Assembly: GCF_000252995.1 (NCBI RefSeq)
Contig: NC_015761.1
Coordinates: 4,154,001-4,218,000, forward strand
DNA from: Salmonella bongori NCTC 12419
GTDB lineage: Bacteria > Pseudomonadota > Gammaproteobacteria > Enterobacterales > Enterobacteriaceae
DNA length: 64,000 nucleotides
Reading direction: 5' to 3'
The first letter of the stretch is position 1; each line of letters starts with the position of its first letter. Under the pieces are notes generated by a model that worked only from the letters and a program-made list of their open reading frames with translations, searched no databases and was not told where the DNA came from. Of this stretch, positions 54,315 to 64,000 are shown one piece after another. The position numbers were made by a program, and so were the translations under genes.

Positions 54315-57300
54315 CTATCTCCCAAACATACCATTAAAATCCACTTTAAATATCGGTTGTGGATACCACTTATCACAGATTTTTTTCGCTAAATCAAGTA
54401 ATTTTGTTGTTTCGGTTTTACAGTTAAAATAGACCATTCCATTGATGTGGTTGTTCTCTTTTTTATTTAAAATGTCAAATGCAGCAGAAACACATTTATC
54501 ATCAACAATATCACTTCTGCATTCAGCCTTTCCAGAGTTTAGAGCGTCCCTTGCTGATTTGAGATCAATTTGTTGATCAATGTTCCAGCCATTAAGATTG
54601 GCATCGTTCCCCCAGCTATATGTATGAATTATATCTCCATTTGAATCAGTAATTACACTGAACGTATGAGTAACTGGATTATTCCTGGAGCGTGCTGAAT
54701 CACCAAATACAGCTAAATCTCTATTAATAACACAAGTTTCCAAACCTAACGGGTCTATACCTGTAACTGGATTTAATGAGTAAGTATACAGGTTCCACCC
54801 CCCTTCCAGCCCAATGGGGTCCTGAGTAATATATCTTCCCTGCGACGGATCATAGTAACGATGACGGTTATAGTACAGCCCCGTCTCCTCATCATACTGC
54901 TGCCCCGGCAGACGGATGAGCTGTTTCAGATTGTGAGGATTATTTTCACTGAGCACATTACCCCACGCATCATATTCCGCAGACCACTCCACTTTCCCCT
55001 CATGACTGACCAGCGCCAGCGGCAGCCCCCGGTGGTCGCAGTGGTACAGGTGGATTTTTCTCTCCGGTATATATTCCGGTTCTATCTGGTTTTGAATCTG
55101 CTCCGGCGTCAGCCCGCACTGCGCCAGCCACGTCCGGCTGGCTTCGCTGAGTTCCCCGCGCTGTAGCTCCGCTTCCAGACTATCTACCAGAACCACCAGT
55201 TCCGGCGGGAAGGTTACGTTTGCCTCCTGCTGAAACTTCTCCGCCAGCGTGCGGCGGACCGCTTTTAACAGCTCTGAGGTTTCTGTTTCAATTCTGACCA
55301 GCGGCGTGAAGCTGCCCGGCAGGTAAATGGTCTGGATGCGCTGTGTGTCAGTTTCGGTAGTGGTCAGCCTGTCGCCGTCCCAGCCGTACCATGTCACTTC
55401 CGGGGTTTTATTCAGGTAAATATATTCCTCTCCGCTGAGGCTTCCGCGCTCACGTCGGCTTTTCCACACCCGTTTTCCGATGCGGCGGCCCAGCGGGTCG
55501 TACAGGTAGCGGCTTTCCAGAAGCGTGACACCCTGTTGTTCGCAGCGATAGTGCGCCAGCCGGTGCTGGTTATCGTAGTGATAATGGTGGCTGTGGCTGC
55601 CGCCGTCGCGGATTCGGCGTTCGTCCTTTTCCGCCAGCCGTCCGTGCGCGTCGTGGTGGTAAAAATACTGCACGTCTTCGCCGATGCGGTTATCCCGCCA
55701 TACCGGGGGAAGCGCCGGGTACTGCTCCCGGTCTGCCACCCGGTTGCCCGCCGGGTCGGTGGCGTAGCGCCGCAGCAGGTCGTTGTGGCGTGCGCTGATG
55801 AGCCGCCCCGCGCCGTCATAGCGGTAGTCTTCCTCCTGATGCACGCCACGGATGCGCACAAGCTGACCGTTGTCGTTATAACCGTATCCCGGTTCAGCAC
55901 CGGGTCACTGAACGTGTGGCTCAGTAGCTGCCCGGTGGCACCGTAGAGCGTGTTCTGCTCATAAGCGCCGGAGGTTCGCTGTGTCTCCCGGTGCAGGCGG
56001 TCGCGGGTGAAATCGACCAGCGGCGTGTTGCCGGGCTTCACCCCGGCGAGGTAGACCACGGTGGTCAGGTCGCCCGCCATACTGTACTCATAGCGGGTTT
56101 TGTGGCCTGCGGCATCTTTCTGGCTGACAAGTCTGCCCCGTTCATCATAAGCGCGGTACTGGCTGAGGCCTTCTTCCTGATGAAGGGCCGTGGCCTGCCC
56201 GAAGCGGTTGTATTCATAGCGGGTCCGGTAGCCGGAGCAGTCGGTCAGGGTCAGCAACTGCCCGTAGCGGCTCCACGTCATCTGTTTCCGGCTGCCGGTG
56301 GCGTCTTCAATGGCAGAGGGCAGTTCGTTGTCCGGGTCATCATAAAAATAACGGGTAATATCGCCGTGACGGGATTTCTCCTGCGTCAGGCGACCCAGAG
56401 CATCAAACGCCTGCTGGCTGCGCAGGCCGTCAGTGCCGGTGGTGGAGATGAGCTGGCGCTGGTCGTTATAACTGAACCGTACACTCCTTCCGTCAGGCGT
56501 GACAATTTCCGTCACATTCCCGGAGCCGATATTCAGCCGGAACTCGGTTTTACGCCCGGCAGCGTCGGTCTGTGCGACAAGCCTGCCCGCGTTATCAAAT
56601 TCCCGCGTAATCGTACTGCCGCCGGCTTTTTCTTCCTTAATCACCCGTTTCAGTCCGCCTTCGCCTTCGGTGTGCAGTACCTCGCGGCGGTTCAGACTGT
56701 CGGTAACTGTGATGACGTTTTTTTCATATTCGTACCGGTAGCTCAGGCCCGCCGGATTGTGCTGCTCCGTCACCCGCCCGCTGGCATCATAGCGGTAGGT
56801 GGTCTGCGGGCGTCCGGCGTACTGGTGTGCGGTCATCCTTCCCGGATGTTTATCGTCATAAGTGAAGCTGCGCACCGGTGTATCGCTGCGGTCGTACACT
56901 GCCGACAGCTCACCGCGCGGGGTGTACGTATAGCGGGCCAGCGGTAACGCCGGGAGGTTATCCGGGTATGCCGGGTCGTGCATCAGCCACACCGCCTCAA
57001 GGCGAATGCCGCTGTCTGTGCCGTAGCCGGAGACCGGCATCGTCTGCGGGTATTCCGGCGCGCTGATGCCGGAAACGGTCGCCTGTTTACGCGCTGCCTC
57101 CGCCCGCTGCGCCTGCGTGGTCAGTACCAGCCGGAAGCGGCGGCCTGCGCCGTCGGTGACCGCCGTGATGTTTCCGGCAGATTCCCCGTCTGCCTCGCGG
57201 TGAAAGATTTGCGTGCGCCCGAAGCGGTCAGCCAGCCCGGTCAGCACCCGGTACGGTGGCAACGGCGCAGGGAGCGCTTCATTCTCACCCGGTACGCGCG

Positions 57301-57868
57301 CAGACCAGCCGAGTATCCACCACGGCCCCTGTGCGCTGCTGGTCGCCAGGTAAAGATGCGGACTTAACCGCAAATCTTCCGGCAGGGCCTGCCACAGCAC
57401 ATGCAGTACATTGCTTTCATGCAGTTTAGCCACGCCGCCACGGGCCAGCCACAGGGACTCGCTGCGGCTGAAGGCGGTTTCACCGGGCAGCAGCGGCTCA
57501 AAGTGAATGCTGCGCCCGCCGTCATCGTTAATAATCAGCTCATCATCGCGAAGCTGTAAGCGGATATCGAAGGGCGCTTTCCAGCCGGGGCCGAAAATAC
57601 CCGACGGCGCAGGCGTTTTCGTCCGGTAGCTGCTGTATGCGCGGGTGAGCATAAACGGTAACGGCCCCGGCAGCGCAATATCGGTTTCACCGGGCAGGAC
57701 CTTGGCCCCCAGCAACGGGTTCACCGGATTGCCGGAGGTTCTGCCGCCGGGACACACCGAGCAGGCCACGCCCGTTGGCGCGCCAATCATCACCCCCGCC
57801 GCCCCCTGGACTACCGGGCCTCCATACTGCGTCATGTCGCCCTGACGCGCCGCCGGTTTTCCGCTCAT
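54315..57868 (-). pseudogene. Rhs/PAAR polymorphic toxin, frameshifted
   Basis: Type VI secretion cargo. The N-terminus is a PAAR domain without a preceding membrane segment (MSGKPAARQGDMTQYGGP), followed by the Rhs cage with many YDxxGRL repeats. The frame of the first 818 codons leaves the Rhs pattern after SHTFSDPVLNRD; the repeats resume one frame over at YGYNDNGQLVRIRGVHQEEDYRYDGAGRL. So a net one-base loss (or equivalent) near 55880-55900 splits an approximately 1184-residue protein. The core ends at the hallmark QDPIGLEGG...GIDPLGLE; the last 140 residues (54318-54737) are the variable toxin tip. The tip shows THTFSVITDSNGDIIHTYSWG and DDKCVSAAFDIL, order His then Cys, reminiscent of permuted papain-like enzymes, which is a guess. 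It could be a real pseudogene or a single-base sequence error. Confidence 0.85.
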
Positions 57869-57918
57869 GCTCAGTTCCTTCTGTTAACAGATTTTTATGT
57901 TCTGGTTCTGTAAGGTTT

Positions 57919-60000
57919 TTACTGCTCCGGCGCGTCCGGCGGATTTTTTGCCGCCCCACAGTTCCAGTTAATCACCGGCCCGTCGCCGCTGATGGCCTGT
58001 GCGCCCTGAAGATGAATCGCCGTGCCGTTCAGGAAGATACCGCCGTCCTGCGTCAGTACCAGCCGGGCCTGACCGCAAACCAGCTCAAGGTGCTCCCCGG
58101 CGCTGTAGACCGCCACCTTTCCGGTGCTTTCCTTCCGGCTTTTCCCCACTGAGAAGGTGACGTTTTCCCCCACGCTGACGTCATATCCTTTACCGACCAG
58201 CAGGGATTTCTGAATTCCGACCTGTGAGGACTGCATCAGCGCCACGGAGGTATTCATCACCCCACCCACGGTGGTCTGGTATGCCACGCCAACGCTCAGG
58301 GCACGGACAATCCCCACCGTTTCCGCCTGATTCATGCCCACGGTGACACTCTGATTCTGGCCCACCGTTTCCTGCTGGTTCTGCACCACCGTCTGTACCT
58401 GATTTTGCTTAACGGTAATGGTCTGATTTGCGCCAATCGTTTCGGTATGATTTACCTTTACATCGGTGGTGCGGTTGTTCAGCACCTCGGTGTCCATGTT
58501 CTTCTGCGCATGGATATAGACCTGTTCCTGGCCCGTCGCATCCTCAAACCGCAGCTCGTTAAAGCCGTCGCCCTTGTAGGTTTTCGAGCGGATGGTCATC
58601 TGTGTTTTCGTCCCCGGCAGGCTGCCCGGCGAACGGTTGTCCTGGTGGTAGGTGCGTCCCATGATGATGGGCTGGTCCGGGTCGCCGTTGAGGAAGTCCA
58701 CAATCACTTCCTGGCCCACGCGCGGAATGGCGAGGTTACCAAACCCGGTACCAGCCCAGGCCTGCGACACCCGTATCCAGCAGGAGCTGTCCTCATTTCC
58801 CGGACAGTAATGGTCCCAGTGAAAACGCACCCGCACGCGGCCATGCTCATCACAGAAGATTTCCTCGCCCACGGGCCCGGTGACAATGGCGCTCTGGGGG
58901 CCGTCCACGGAAGGTTTGGGCAGGGGAGGGGCGCGCCAGGTTCTGTCGGCCGGGATGACATCAAAGTGGTTTTCCAGGGTGGTGCCTTCGTCCGGGCTGC
59001 CGTACAGCGCCTGCGGCTGGCTGCCGGTCAGCACACAGCTCACTACCTGCCATTCACGGTTCAGCGTCCCTGAGGGATGTCCGGTCAGGGTGAAGCGTTT
59101 GCCCGGGCACAGTGCCGGTGAATGGCTGGTGCAGGCGGCGGTCTCCGTATCATGCCGCCAGCCTTCAGCCCGGTAGCGTGCAAACGCCCGGCCATGGGAC
59201 TCGTCCTTGAAGCGGCCAGGATAATCAAAGATTTCATACCGGGTAAACTGGCCGTTGAGGTTTTCAGCGGCGTGGCTGTAATAACCCGGCCAGGCGGGTG
59301 TCCTGAAGGTGTAGTCCTGGATTTCAACGGAGGAGGGCCCGGTGCGCGCCCGGTACCGGAAACCGCTGATACAGGCGGTGGAGACTTCCGTGGCGGTATC
59401 AGGGTTAAAGGGTATCTCCCCCAGCGATGACACCCCGGCGGCATCGTCGCAGAGCACCAGTTTCTGCGCCGGGCCTTCCGGGGCGTGCCAGTCAAAGTAA
59501 AAGATACCTTCCTCCGCCCACAGGCGGGTCAGGAAGGCGAGGTCGGTTTCGCCGTACTGTACACAGAACTCACGTGCCGGATGCGGGTCATAAAATACCG
59601 GTGTCCACGCCGTGACGCCGTTTTCACTGAGCAGGGTGGAGGAGATGGTCCGGATATCCTGCTGCTGGAAGATACGGAAGTTCTGTCGCAGGCCGCAGCG
59701 CCAGAGGGGAGGGACAATGGTGAGGTGATAACGCATCTGCCAGTGGTTGTTTTCGCCGAGCGAGACTTCGCTGATGATACCGCTGACATGGCGCAGAGCC
59801 TCAGTTCCCTGCCAGAGGGTCAGTATGGCATTCTTTTCGAGGAAGTCGGCAGCCACAAGGTCAGGGAGGCTGCTGGCGATGTCGGCCTCGAGGACAAAAG
59901 GCGTGGAATGTGACTGGTAAAGGCTGAAGGCCGTGACAGCGGTGGCTGTCTGCATCAGCCCGTCGACTTCAAGAGTAAAACGCAGTCCTTTTGAAGACAC
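57919..60000 (-). CDS. vgrG: Type VI secretion spike protein VgrG
   Basis: Trimeric spike that carries the PAAR/Rhs effector. I place the start at GTG 60000 (VSSKGLRFTLEVDGL), exactly five bases after GGAGG; the open frame runs about 47 codons further but that part is not VgrG-like. The 693 residues have the gp27-like domain, the gp5 OB fold (GRVRVRFHWDHYCPGNEDSSCWIRVSQAWAG, IPRVGQEVIVDFLNGDPDQPIIMGRTYH), then a beta-helix with NQxxTVxxNQ repeats at about 510-570, and no added effector domain. It is 50 bases upstream of rhs. No other type VI genes lie in the window, so it must serve a machine elsewhere. Confidence 0.9.
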   Translation of the reverse strand: MSSKGLRFTLEVDGLMQTATAVTAFSLYQSHSTPFVLEADIASSLPDLVAADFLEKNAILTLWQGTEALRHVSGIISEVSLGENNHWQMRYHLTIVPPLWRCGLRQNFRIFQQQDIRTISSTLLSENGVTAWTPVFYDPHPAREFCVQYGETDLAFLTRLWAEEGIFYFDWHAPEGPAQKLVLCDDAAGVSSLGEIPFNPDTATEVSTACISGFRYRARTGPSSVEIQDYTFRTPAWPGYYSHAAENLNGQFTRYEIFDYPGRFKDESHGRAFARYRAEGWRHDTETAACTSHSPALCPGKRFTLTGHPSGTLNREWQVVSCVLTGSQPQALYGSPDEGTTLENHFDVIPADRTWRAPPLPKPSVDGPQSAIVTGPVGEEIFCDEHGRVRVRFHWDHYCPGNEDSSCWIRVSQAWAGTGFGNLAIPRVGQEVIVDFLNGDPDQPIIMGRTYHQDNRSPGSLPGTKTQMTIRSKTYKGDGFNELRFEDATGQEQVYIHAQKNMDTEVLNNRTTDVKVNHTETIGANQTITVKQNQVQTVVQNQQETVGQNQSVTVGMNQAETVGIVRALSVGVAYQTTVGGVMNTSVALMQSSQVGIQKSLLVGKGYDVSVGENVTFSVGKSRKESTGKVAVYSAGEHLELVCGQARLVLTQDGGIFLNGTAIHLQGAQAISGDGPVINWNCGAAKNPPDAPEQ

Positions 60001-60242
60001 AAAGACCTCCACCAGTGCAGATGAAAACGTATCCTGAGGGAACCGGCATTGTGGTGGAGGGTAAAACAAACCCAATGACACAATACCGGACAAAATAATA
60101 AGCATGGTTACTGTGTGAAACGGAATACTCTCTTTTGACAACCATTTTTTTGACTGATATCAAGTGAAGGGGATGATTTGCTGGAAAAGTTCACGAAAAT
60201 GGTTGTACCGTACTCCATGCATTTGTGTGGTGAATTAATGCT

Positions 60243-60428
60243 TTGTTTTTATTAGTTTTATTTTTGTTTTCTGGTGTGATTATTCCGGGGCTGATTGTAT
60301 CCGGCACGGGTATCTGGCTTTTGCTAAAACACCTTGCCGACTTTTACCCGTCGTTGTATCGTGACGCCGCATCTGCAAAATCAGGTGCCGGAATTGGTAC
60401 CCTGAAAAATGTTACTGGCGACACATGA
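60243..60428 (+). CDS. Possible small membrane protein, doubtful
   Basis: 61 codons from a TTG start: a hydrophobic N-terminus (FLLVLFLFSGVIIPGLIVSG) and a soluble tail (HLADFYPSLYRDAASAKSG). There is no clear ribosome binding site. It may be the end of a decayed gene of the mobile region upstream of vgrG. Confidence 0.25.
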   Translation: MFLLVLFLFSGVIIPGLIVSGTGIWLLLKHLADFYPSLYRDAASAKSGAGIGTLKNVTGDT

Positions 60429-60454
60429 CGCGCCCGCGTCTTTTTTGTATTGTG

Positions 60455-60520
60455 CGTCCGGCTACACCTCAATGGTGGGCCGGACGGGGGCACCGTAAGG
60501 TGCGTCGGTTCCCTGTAACA
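60455..60520 (+). ncRNA. C4 antisense-RNA-like element of a P4-type prophage
   Basis: A run of short hairpins: CGTCCGG...CCGGACG (60455-60486), GCACC-GTAA-GGTGC (60490-60503) and a third CGG...CCG stem to about 60520. They lie just before a tiny frame starting ATGGCTACGAGC, a pattern I know from C4 antisense RNAs before icd/ash-type genes of P4-like elements. A covariance search would settle it. Confidence 0.5.
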
Positions 60521-60608
60521 CCGGTAGTTCCAGCCCCGTTCAGTGCACTACCCATGAGACTGAAGCCTCTGGTGCCGGGTTTATAACCCGTTACAGGAGG
60601 CTGCCACT

Positions 60609-60659
60609 ATGGCTACGAGCCCCCACCCGGATACCCCCGCTACTTTCGCTTCCCTCTGA
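60609..60659 (+). pseudogene. Cut-down start of a P4-type icd/ash-like gene
   Basis: Sixteen codons (MATSPHPDTPATFASL) behind AGGAGG, then stop. The opening resembles the N-termini of Icd-like prophage proteins that follow C4 RNAs. The remainder seems deleted, and the end overlaps the integrase fragment. Confidence 0.4.
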
Positions 60660-60999
60660 CACCGACTTCACCACGCTGGCCGATCATTGCGGCAGTGGCG
60701 ATAAATTTAAACGTGCGGGATTCGTCAACGGCGGCTTTCTCCGTCTTACGGGGCAGGGAAGGGCAAACGCCGGACGCCAGCAGGTTACGCGCGGCATCGC
60801 GCTTTTTGCGGGCTTTCGCCAGCGTGACCAGCGGATAAGCGCCAGAAGCCAGGCGGATTTCTTTGCCGCCGAAGACATAGCGAAAATACCATAGCTTAGA
60901 GCCACTGGTGGATACCGTCAGGTACAGACCTTGTGCATCGGTGAGCTTACAGGATTTTGCGAGGGGTTGCGCGGCGCGGATCTTGCTGTCAGTTAACAT
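60640..60999 (-). pseudogene. P4-type tyrosine integrase, N-terminal fragment
   Basis: From the ATG at 60999 (MLTDSKIRAAQPLAKSCKLTDAQGLYL) the first 80-100 residues are the arm-binding DUF4102 domain of P4-family integrases (GSKLWYFRYVFGGKEIRLASGAYPLVTLAKARKKRD). The frame then turns into unrelated residues and stops at 120; the catalytic domain with its Arg-His-Arg-Tyr set is missing. It lies 160 bases from the tRNA-Phe 3' end, where a P4-type island integrase is expected. The element can no longer move with its own enzyme. Confidence 0.85.
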
Positions 61000-61158
61000 G
61001 AGGGTCTCCATCGTTCATCGAACTGAACGACCCGTAATCTGACCCCAAATTTTCCGGATACGCAGGGATAAACCAAAACGCATCTGGAAAGCTTTTTACG
61101 CTAACTTTTTGAATTACATACACATGGGAATTCACAGGGAGGCATAAAAAAGGAAAGG

Positions 61159-61234
61159 TGGTGCCCGGACTCGGAATCGAACCAAGGACACGGGGATTTT
61201 CAATCCCCTGCTCTACCGACTGAGCTATCCGGGC
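61159..61234 (-). tRNA. tRNA-Phe (GAA)
   Basis: A 76-base tRNA on the minus strand: acceptor GCCCGGA pairing with TCCGGGC, encoded CCA, D-loop AGCTCAGTCGGTAGAGC, anticodon loop TTGAAAA with GAA, and T-arm GGTTCGATTCC. It is the insertion site for the neighbouring island. In Salmonella this locus is called pheU; I leave the number open. Confidence 0.97.
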
Positions 61235-61244
61235 AACGGGGCGC

Positions 61245-61273
61245 ATTAAACCGTACTGGAGTTCAGTCGTCAA
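61245..61273 (-). promoter_or_regulatory. Sigma-70 promoter of tRNA-Phe
   Basis: On the minus strand TTGACG (61273-61268), a 17-base spacer and TTTAAT (61250-61245) are followed by GCGCCCC, a GC-rich discriminator typical of stable-RNA promoters under stringent control. The tRNA begins 10 bases further on. Confidence 0.88.
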
Positions 61274-61349
61274 CGGCTTTCCACGAAAAAAGTGATAAAA
61301 GTGCGTTGATTGCCTGCTTTTCAGGCAAAATGCGTAAAAACACTCCCCC

Positions 61350-61925
61350 TCAGGTCAATGCGCCACCCTGACGACATTGTGCAAAACGCAGAATATCTTC
61401 CGCCAACCGCTGAGCAGTATCGACATCGGCCTGGCTGCGGTTGACCAGCATTCGGCTGAGACATCCTTCCAGCACCAGTTCCATCTGCCTTGCGACCATA
61501 GCCGGATCGTCAATGTCCAGCGTGGTCAGTAGCTCATGGGTAAAATCATGCGCCGCACGTTTTTGTTGGTTTGCCAGTTGATGAACAGGATGGGTGGCAT
61601 CGGGATAAAAGGTGCAGGCAGCAATAAACAGGCAGCCAGGATAACGGTTATTGCTGACACATTCCGCGAGTGCGCTGTAGCGCGCCAGCAGCTTTTGTTC
61701 GGCAGAAAGGGTTTCATCCAACAGAAGCTGGCGTCGCCAGATATCAACCTGCTGACTGAGATAACGTAATGCGTCATATAAAATAGCTTCTTTATCCGGC
61801 CAGAAACGCTGTAATGTGTCGAGTGGGCGATTTACGCGCTCCGCCACCATTTCCAGCGTAGTCTCGGCTATCCCTTGCGTCTCCAGTAATTTCAGGGCTT
61901 CGCCCAGAATATCTTCACGTTGCAC
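61350..61925 (-). CDS. yjdC: TetR-family regulator YjdC
   Basis: A 191-residue repressor of unknown ligand. The N-terminal helix-turn-helix is visible in LLETQGIAETTLEMVAERVNRPLDTLQRFWPDKEAIL; the rest is the helical ligand and dimer domain. It lies 36 bases after dsbD in the same direction, as in E. coli, so it is probably co-transcribed with cutA and dsbD. Confidence 0.92.
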   Translation of the reverse strand: MQREDILGEALKLLETQGIAETTLEMVAERVNRPLDTLQRFWPDKEAILYDALRYLSQQVDIWRRQLLLDETLSAEQKLLARYSALAECVSNNRYPGCLFIAACTFYPDATHPVHQLANQQKRAAHDFTHELLTTLDIDDPAMVARQMELVLEGCLSRMLVNRSQADVDTAQRLAEDILRFAQCRQGGALT

Positions 61926-61961
61926 GGTATTCTCCTCCGTCTTTGCTTTTGCAAGTGTCGC

Positions 61962-63665
61962 TCACGGTTGGCGATCGTGCAAATGCGCGCTAAAAGTGGC
62001 GGCATCCATAAAGCCGGTGACTCGCGCTTGCGGCTGTTCCTGACCTTGTGCATCAAAGAACAGAATGGTGGGTAACCCCAGAACCTGCAAACGCTTTAAC
62101 AGCGCGACGTCCTGCGCATTGTTAGCGGTGACATTGGCCTGTAAGAGCACGGTATCGCCGAGAGCTTGTTTAACCCGCGGATCGCTGAAGGTATACTTTT
62201 CAAACTCTTTACAGGCCACGCACCAGTCGGCGTAGAAATCCAGCATAACGGGTTTACCTTTGGCCTGCGCCAGAGCCTGATCGAGTTCGTCGACCGTGGC
62301 GATCTGCGTAAAGTTGAGGTGTGCCAGGGGTTGTGCGGACGGCGATCCTAACGCCCAATCTTGTAAAGGCCGCACGCTAATGAGCGCTGACGCCAGCAGG
62401 ATAATTTGTACGGTGCGCATCCATGCCCGCCGGGCCTGCAGACTGGTGATAAACGCCCATCCAAAGAAAGCGACGCCCAGCAGCGACCACAGGCGTAAGC
62501 CCCAAACCTCGCCAATAATCCGCTCCAGTAAAAACACGGGCAGGGCAAGGATCACGAAACCAAAAGCAGTTTTGACATGCGCCATCCACGGGCCGCTTTT
62601 CGGCAGCAGTCGGTTGCCAAACACGGTGACCAGCATTAGCGGCAGCCCCATACCTAATGCATACAAATACAGCGTGCCGCCGCCCAACCACATATTCCCG
62701 CTCTGAGCGATATAAAGCAGAATCGCGCTTAACGGCGCTGTGGTACAGGGCGAGCAAATTAATCCGGCAATCGCCCCCATAACAAACACGCCGCCGGGTG
62801 AGCCGCCCTGCTGGCGATTACTCATTAATGTCAACCGGGTTTGCAGTGAGGAGGGGAGCTGTAGCGTGAACAGGCCAAACATCGACAACGCAAGCAGAGT
62901 AAATACAACGGCAAGGCCGATTAATACATACGGATGCTGTAACGCCGCCTGAAACTGTAATCCCGCCGCGGCGACAACCAGTCCCAATGCGGTATAAGTC
63001 AGTGCCATACCTTGCACATAGATAAAGGTCAACAGCAATGCGCGGCCCGTCGACAAACGTTGCCTGCCGCCCAGGACAATGCCGGAAATTAGTGGATACA
63101 TTGGCAATACGCAGGGCGTGAAAGCGATGCCGATACCGATCAATAGCGCCCATAATGCGGAGAAAGGCAACTGAGCGGCGGGTTTTGATGGGGCATTCAC
63201 TGGCGTAGCAGTTGGCGCAGGCGTGGCGTCTATGACCGCGGCGACTTCACTTAGCGGTACCGTTTTCGTTTCCGGCGGATAACAGAATCCCGCATCGGCG
63301 CACCCCTGGTACGTTACCGTTAGTGTCGCGCCAGCCGCCGCCTGGTTAACCGTAACCGGTACATTTAGGCGCTTACGGTAGATTTCGCTTTTGCCGTAGA
63401 ACTCATCTTCATGCCAGGTACCCGCCGGAAGCTGCACCGGAGCAATCTGCGCCTGTGCGGGCGTAATACTGATTTGTTTACGGTAAAGGTAATAACCGTC
63501 TTTCACCTGCCAGGAGAGGGCCAGGTCGTGTTGGTTTTGCTGAAAATCAAAAACGAACGCCCGGTCGGCAGGGACGAACTGCGAACGCCCCGGCGCGTCA
63601 AATAACCCGGCGAAGGCGGATGTGCTGCACAGCAGCAGGATCAGCGTAAAGATGCGTTGAGCCAT
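61962..63665 (-). CDS. dsbD: Thiol:disulfide interchange protein DsbD (DipZ)
   Basis: Membrane reductase that carries electrons from cytoplasmic thioredoxin to periplasmic DsbC, DsbG and CcmG. The 567 residues comprise a signal peptide (ending SAFA), an N-terminal immunoglobulin-like domain with the CADAGFC cysteine pair, eight membrane helices with the redox cysteines in [11 protein letters not shown] and [10 protein letters not shown], and a C-terminal thioredoxin-like domain with CVAC. All six redox cysteines are present. Its start overlaps the end of cutA by 25 bases. Confidence 0.97.
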
Positions 63666-63988
63666 GAGAGGTAATCAGTATCTCCGTGAGTAACAGGTAA
63701 AACCAGAAGTTCGGGGGTTTGATACGGGTGATGAGACTTCAGGCAGTCGATGAGCGCTTGCTGATGTGAAACGGTCGTTTTTAAGATCATTTGAACTTCA
63801 TATTCCTGCTCCAGCTTGCCTTCCCAGTAATATAGCGATGTCGCGCCGGGCAGGAGAGTGGCGCAGGCGGCCAGTTTTTCCGCCAGTACTTTAGCGGCCA
63901 GATCCTGGGCGGTGGCTTCATCCGGGGCGGTACAGAGCACCACAACGGCCTCGGGGATGGAAATATCCTGACTCTTAACATCAAGCAT
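63641..63988 (-). CDS. cutA: Divalent-cation tolerance protein CutA
   Basis: Small trimeric signal-like protein linked to copper tolerance, exact role unsettled. The ATG at 63988 behind GAGG gives 115 residues; a GTG two codons upstream is also possible. Family motifs include [19 protein letters not shown], the [19 protein letters not shown] loop and [14 protein letters not shown]. It is the first gene of cutA-dsbD-yjdC. Confidence 0.96.
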
Positions 63989-64000
63989 AAACACCTCGAA

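Noticed and set aside
55412..55880. C-terminal part of the 818-codon Rhs frame (TTTVSLCASVACIRRKT...)
   Set aside because: Out-of-frame reading of the Rhs core after the frameshift; the proper repeats are in the neighbouring frame.

Overview
The window is chromosomal DNA of a Salmonella. The backbone order proP-pmrR-basS-basR-eptA-adiC-adiY-adiA-melR-melA-melB-fumB-dcuB-dcuR-dcuS, then a DMSO-reductase-type operon, and on the far side tRNA-Phe-yjdC-dsbD-cutA is the arrangement I know from Salmonella. rtsA and rtsB, regulators known only from Salmonella, are also present. A heme-uptake operon and a giant adhesin with its own secretion system, which I do not remember at these places in S. Typhimurium LT2, suggest a strain outside the common subspecies I serovars. 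The subspecies cannot be fixed from the sequence alone.

Layout. 1-20.3 kb is conserved core: the end of the osmolyte carrier ProP; the PmrAB polymyxin-resistance system with PmrR and EptA and two perfect PmrA boxes; arginine-dependent acid resistance (adiC/adiY/adiA); melibiose use (melR/melAB); and anaerobic C4-dicarboxylate metabolism (fumB, dcuB, dcuRS). 20.4-26.4 kb is a complete Fur-controlled heme-import operon, hemP-hmuR-hmuS-hmuT-hmuU-hmuV. 26.7-31.3 kb is an FNR-controlled molybdoenzyme operon (DmsA-, DmsB- and DmsC-like subunits plus a TorD-like chaperone). 31.4-34.0 kb holds a secreted DUF1996 protein and an SdiA-regulated-type beta-propeller protein.

34.2-50.4 kb is the most remarkable part. 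A 3197-residue adhesin made of about 30 bacterial Ig-like modules faces away from a six-gene, AT-rich operon. That operon encodes a MotB/SiiA-like and a MotA/SiiB-like channel pair, a TolC-like outer-membrane protein (SiiC), an HlyD-like adaptor (SiiD), an unrecognised small membrane protein, and an ABC exporter (SiiF). It is a second SPI-4-type giant-adhesin secretion system with its own gene order. rtsA and rtsB follow immediately; they control the SPI-1 invasion network, to which SPI-4 also belongs, so control of this locus by RtsA is a natural hypothesis.

51.7-61.2 kb is a degraded mobile region ending at tRNA-Phe. It contains a VgrG, an Rhs/PAAR toxin gene broken by a frameshift but with a distinct C-terminal tip, a small membrane protein that looks like its immunity partner, remains of other tip or immunity genes, a C4-RNA-like element and a cut-down P4-type integrase. 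A diverged copy of the tRNA 3' end together with a displaced terminator at 52.4 kb looks like the far attachment site. The window closes with tRNA-Phe, yjdC, dsbD and cutA.
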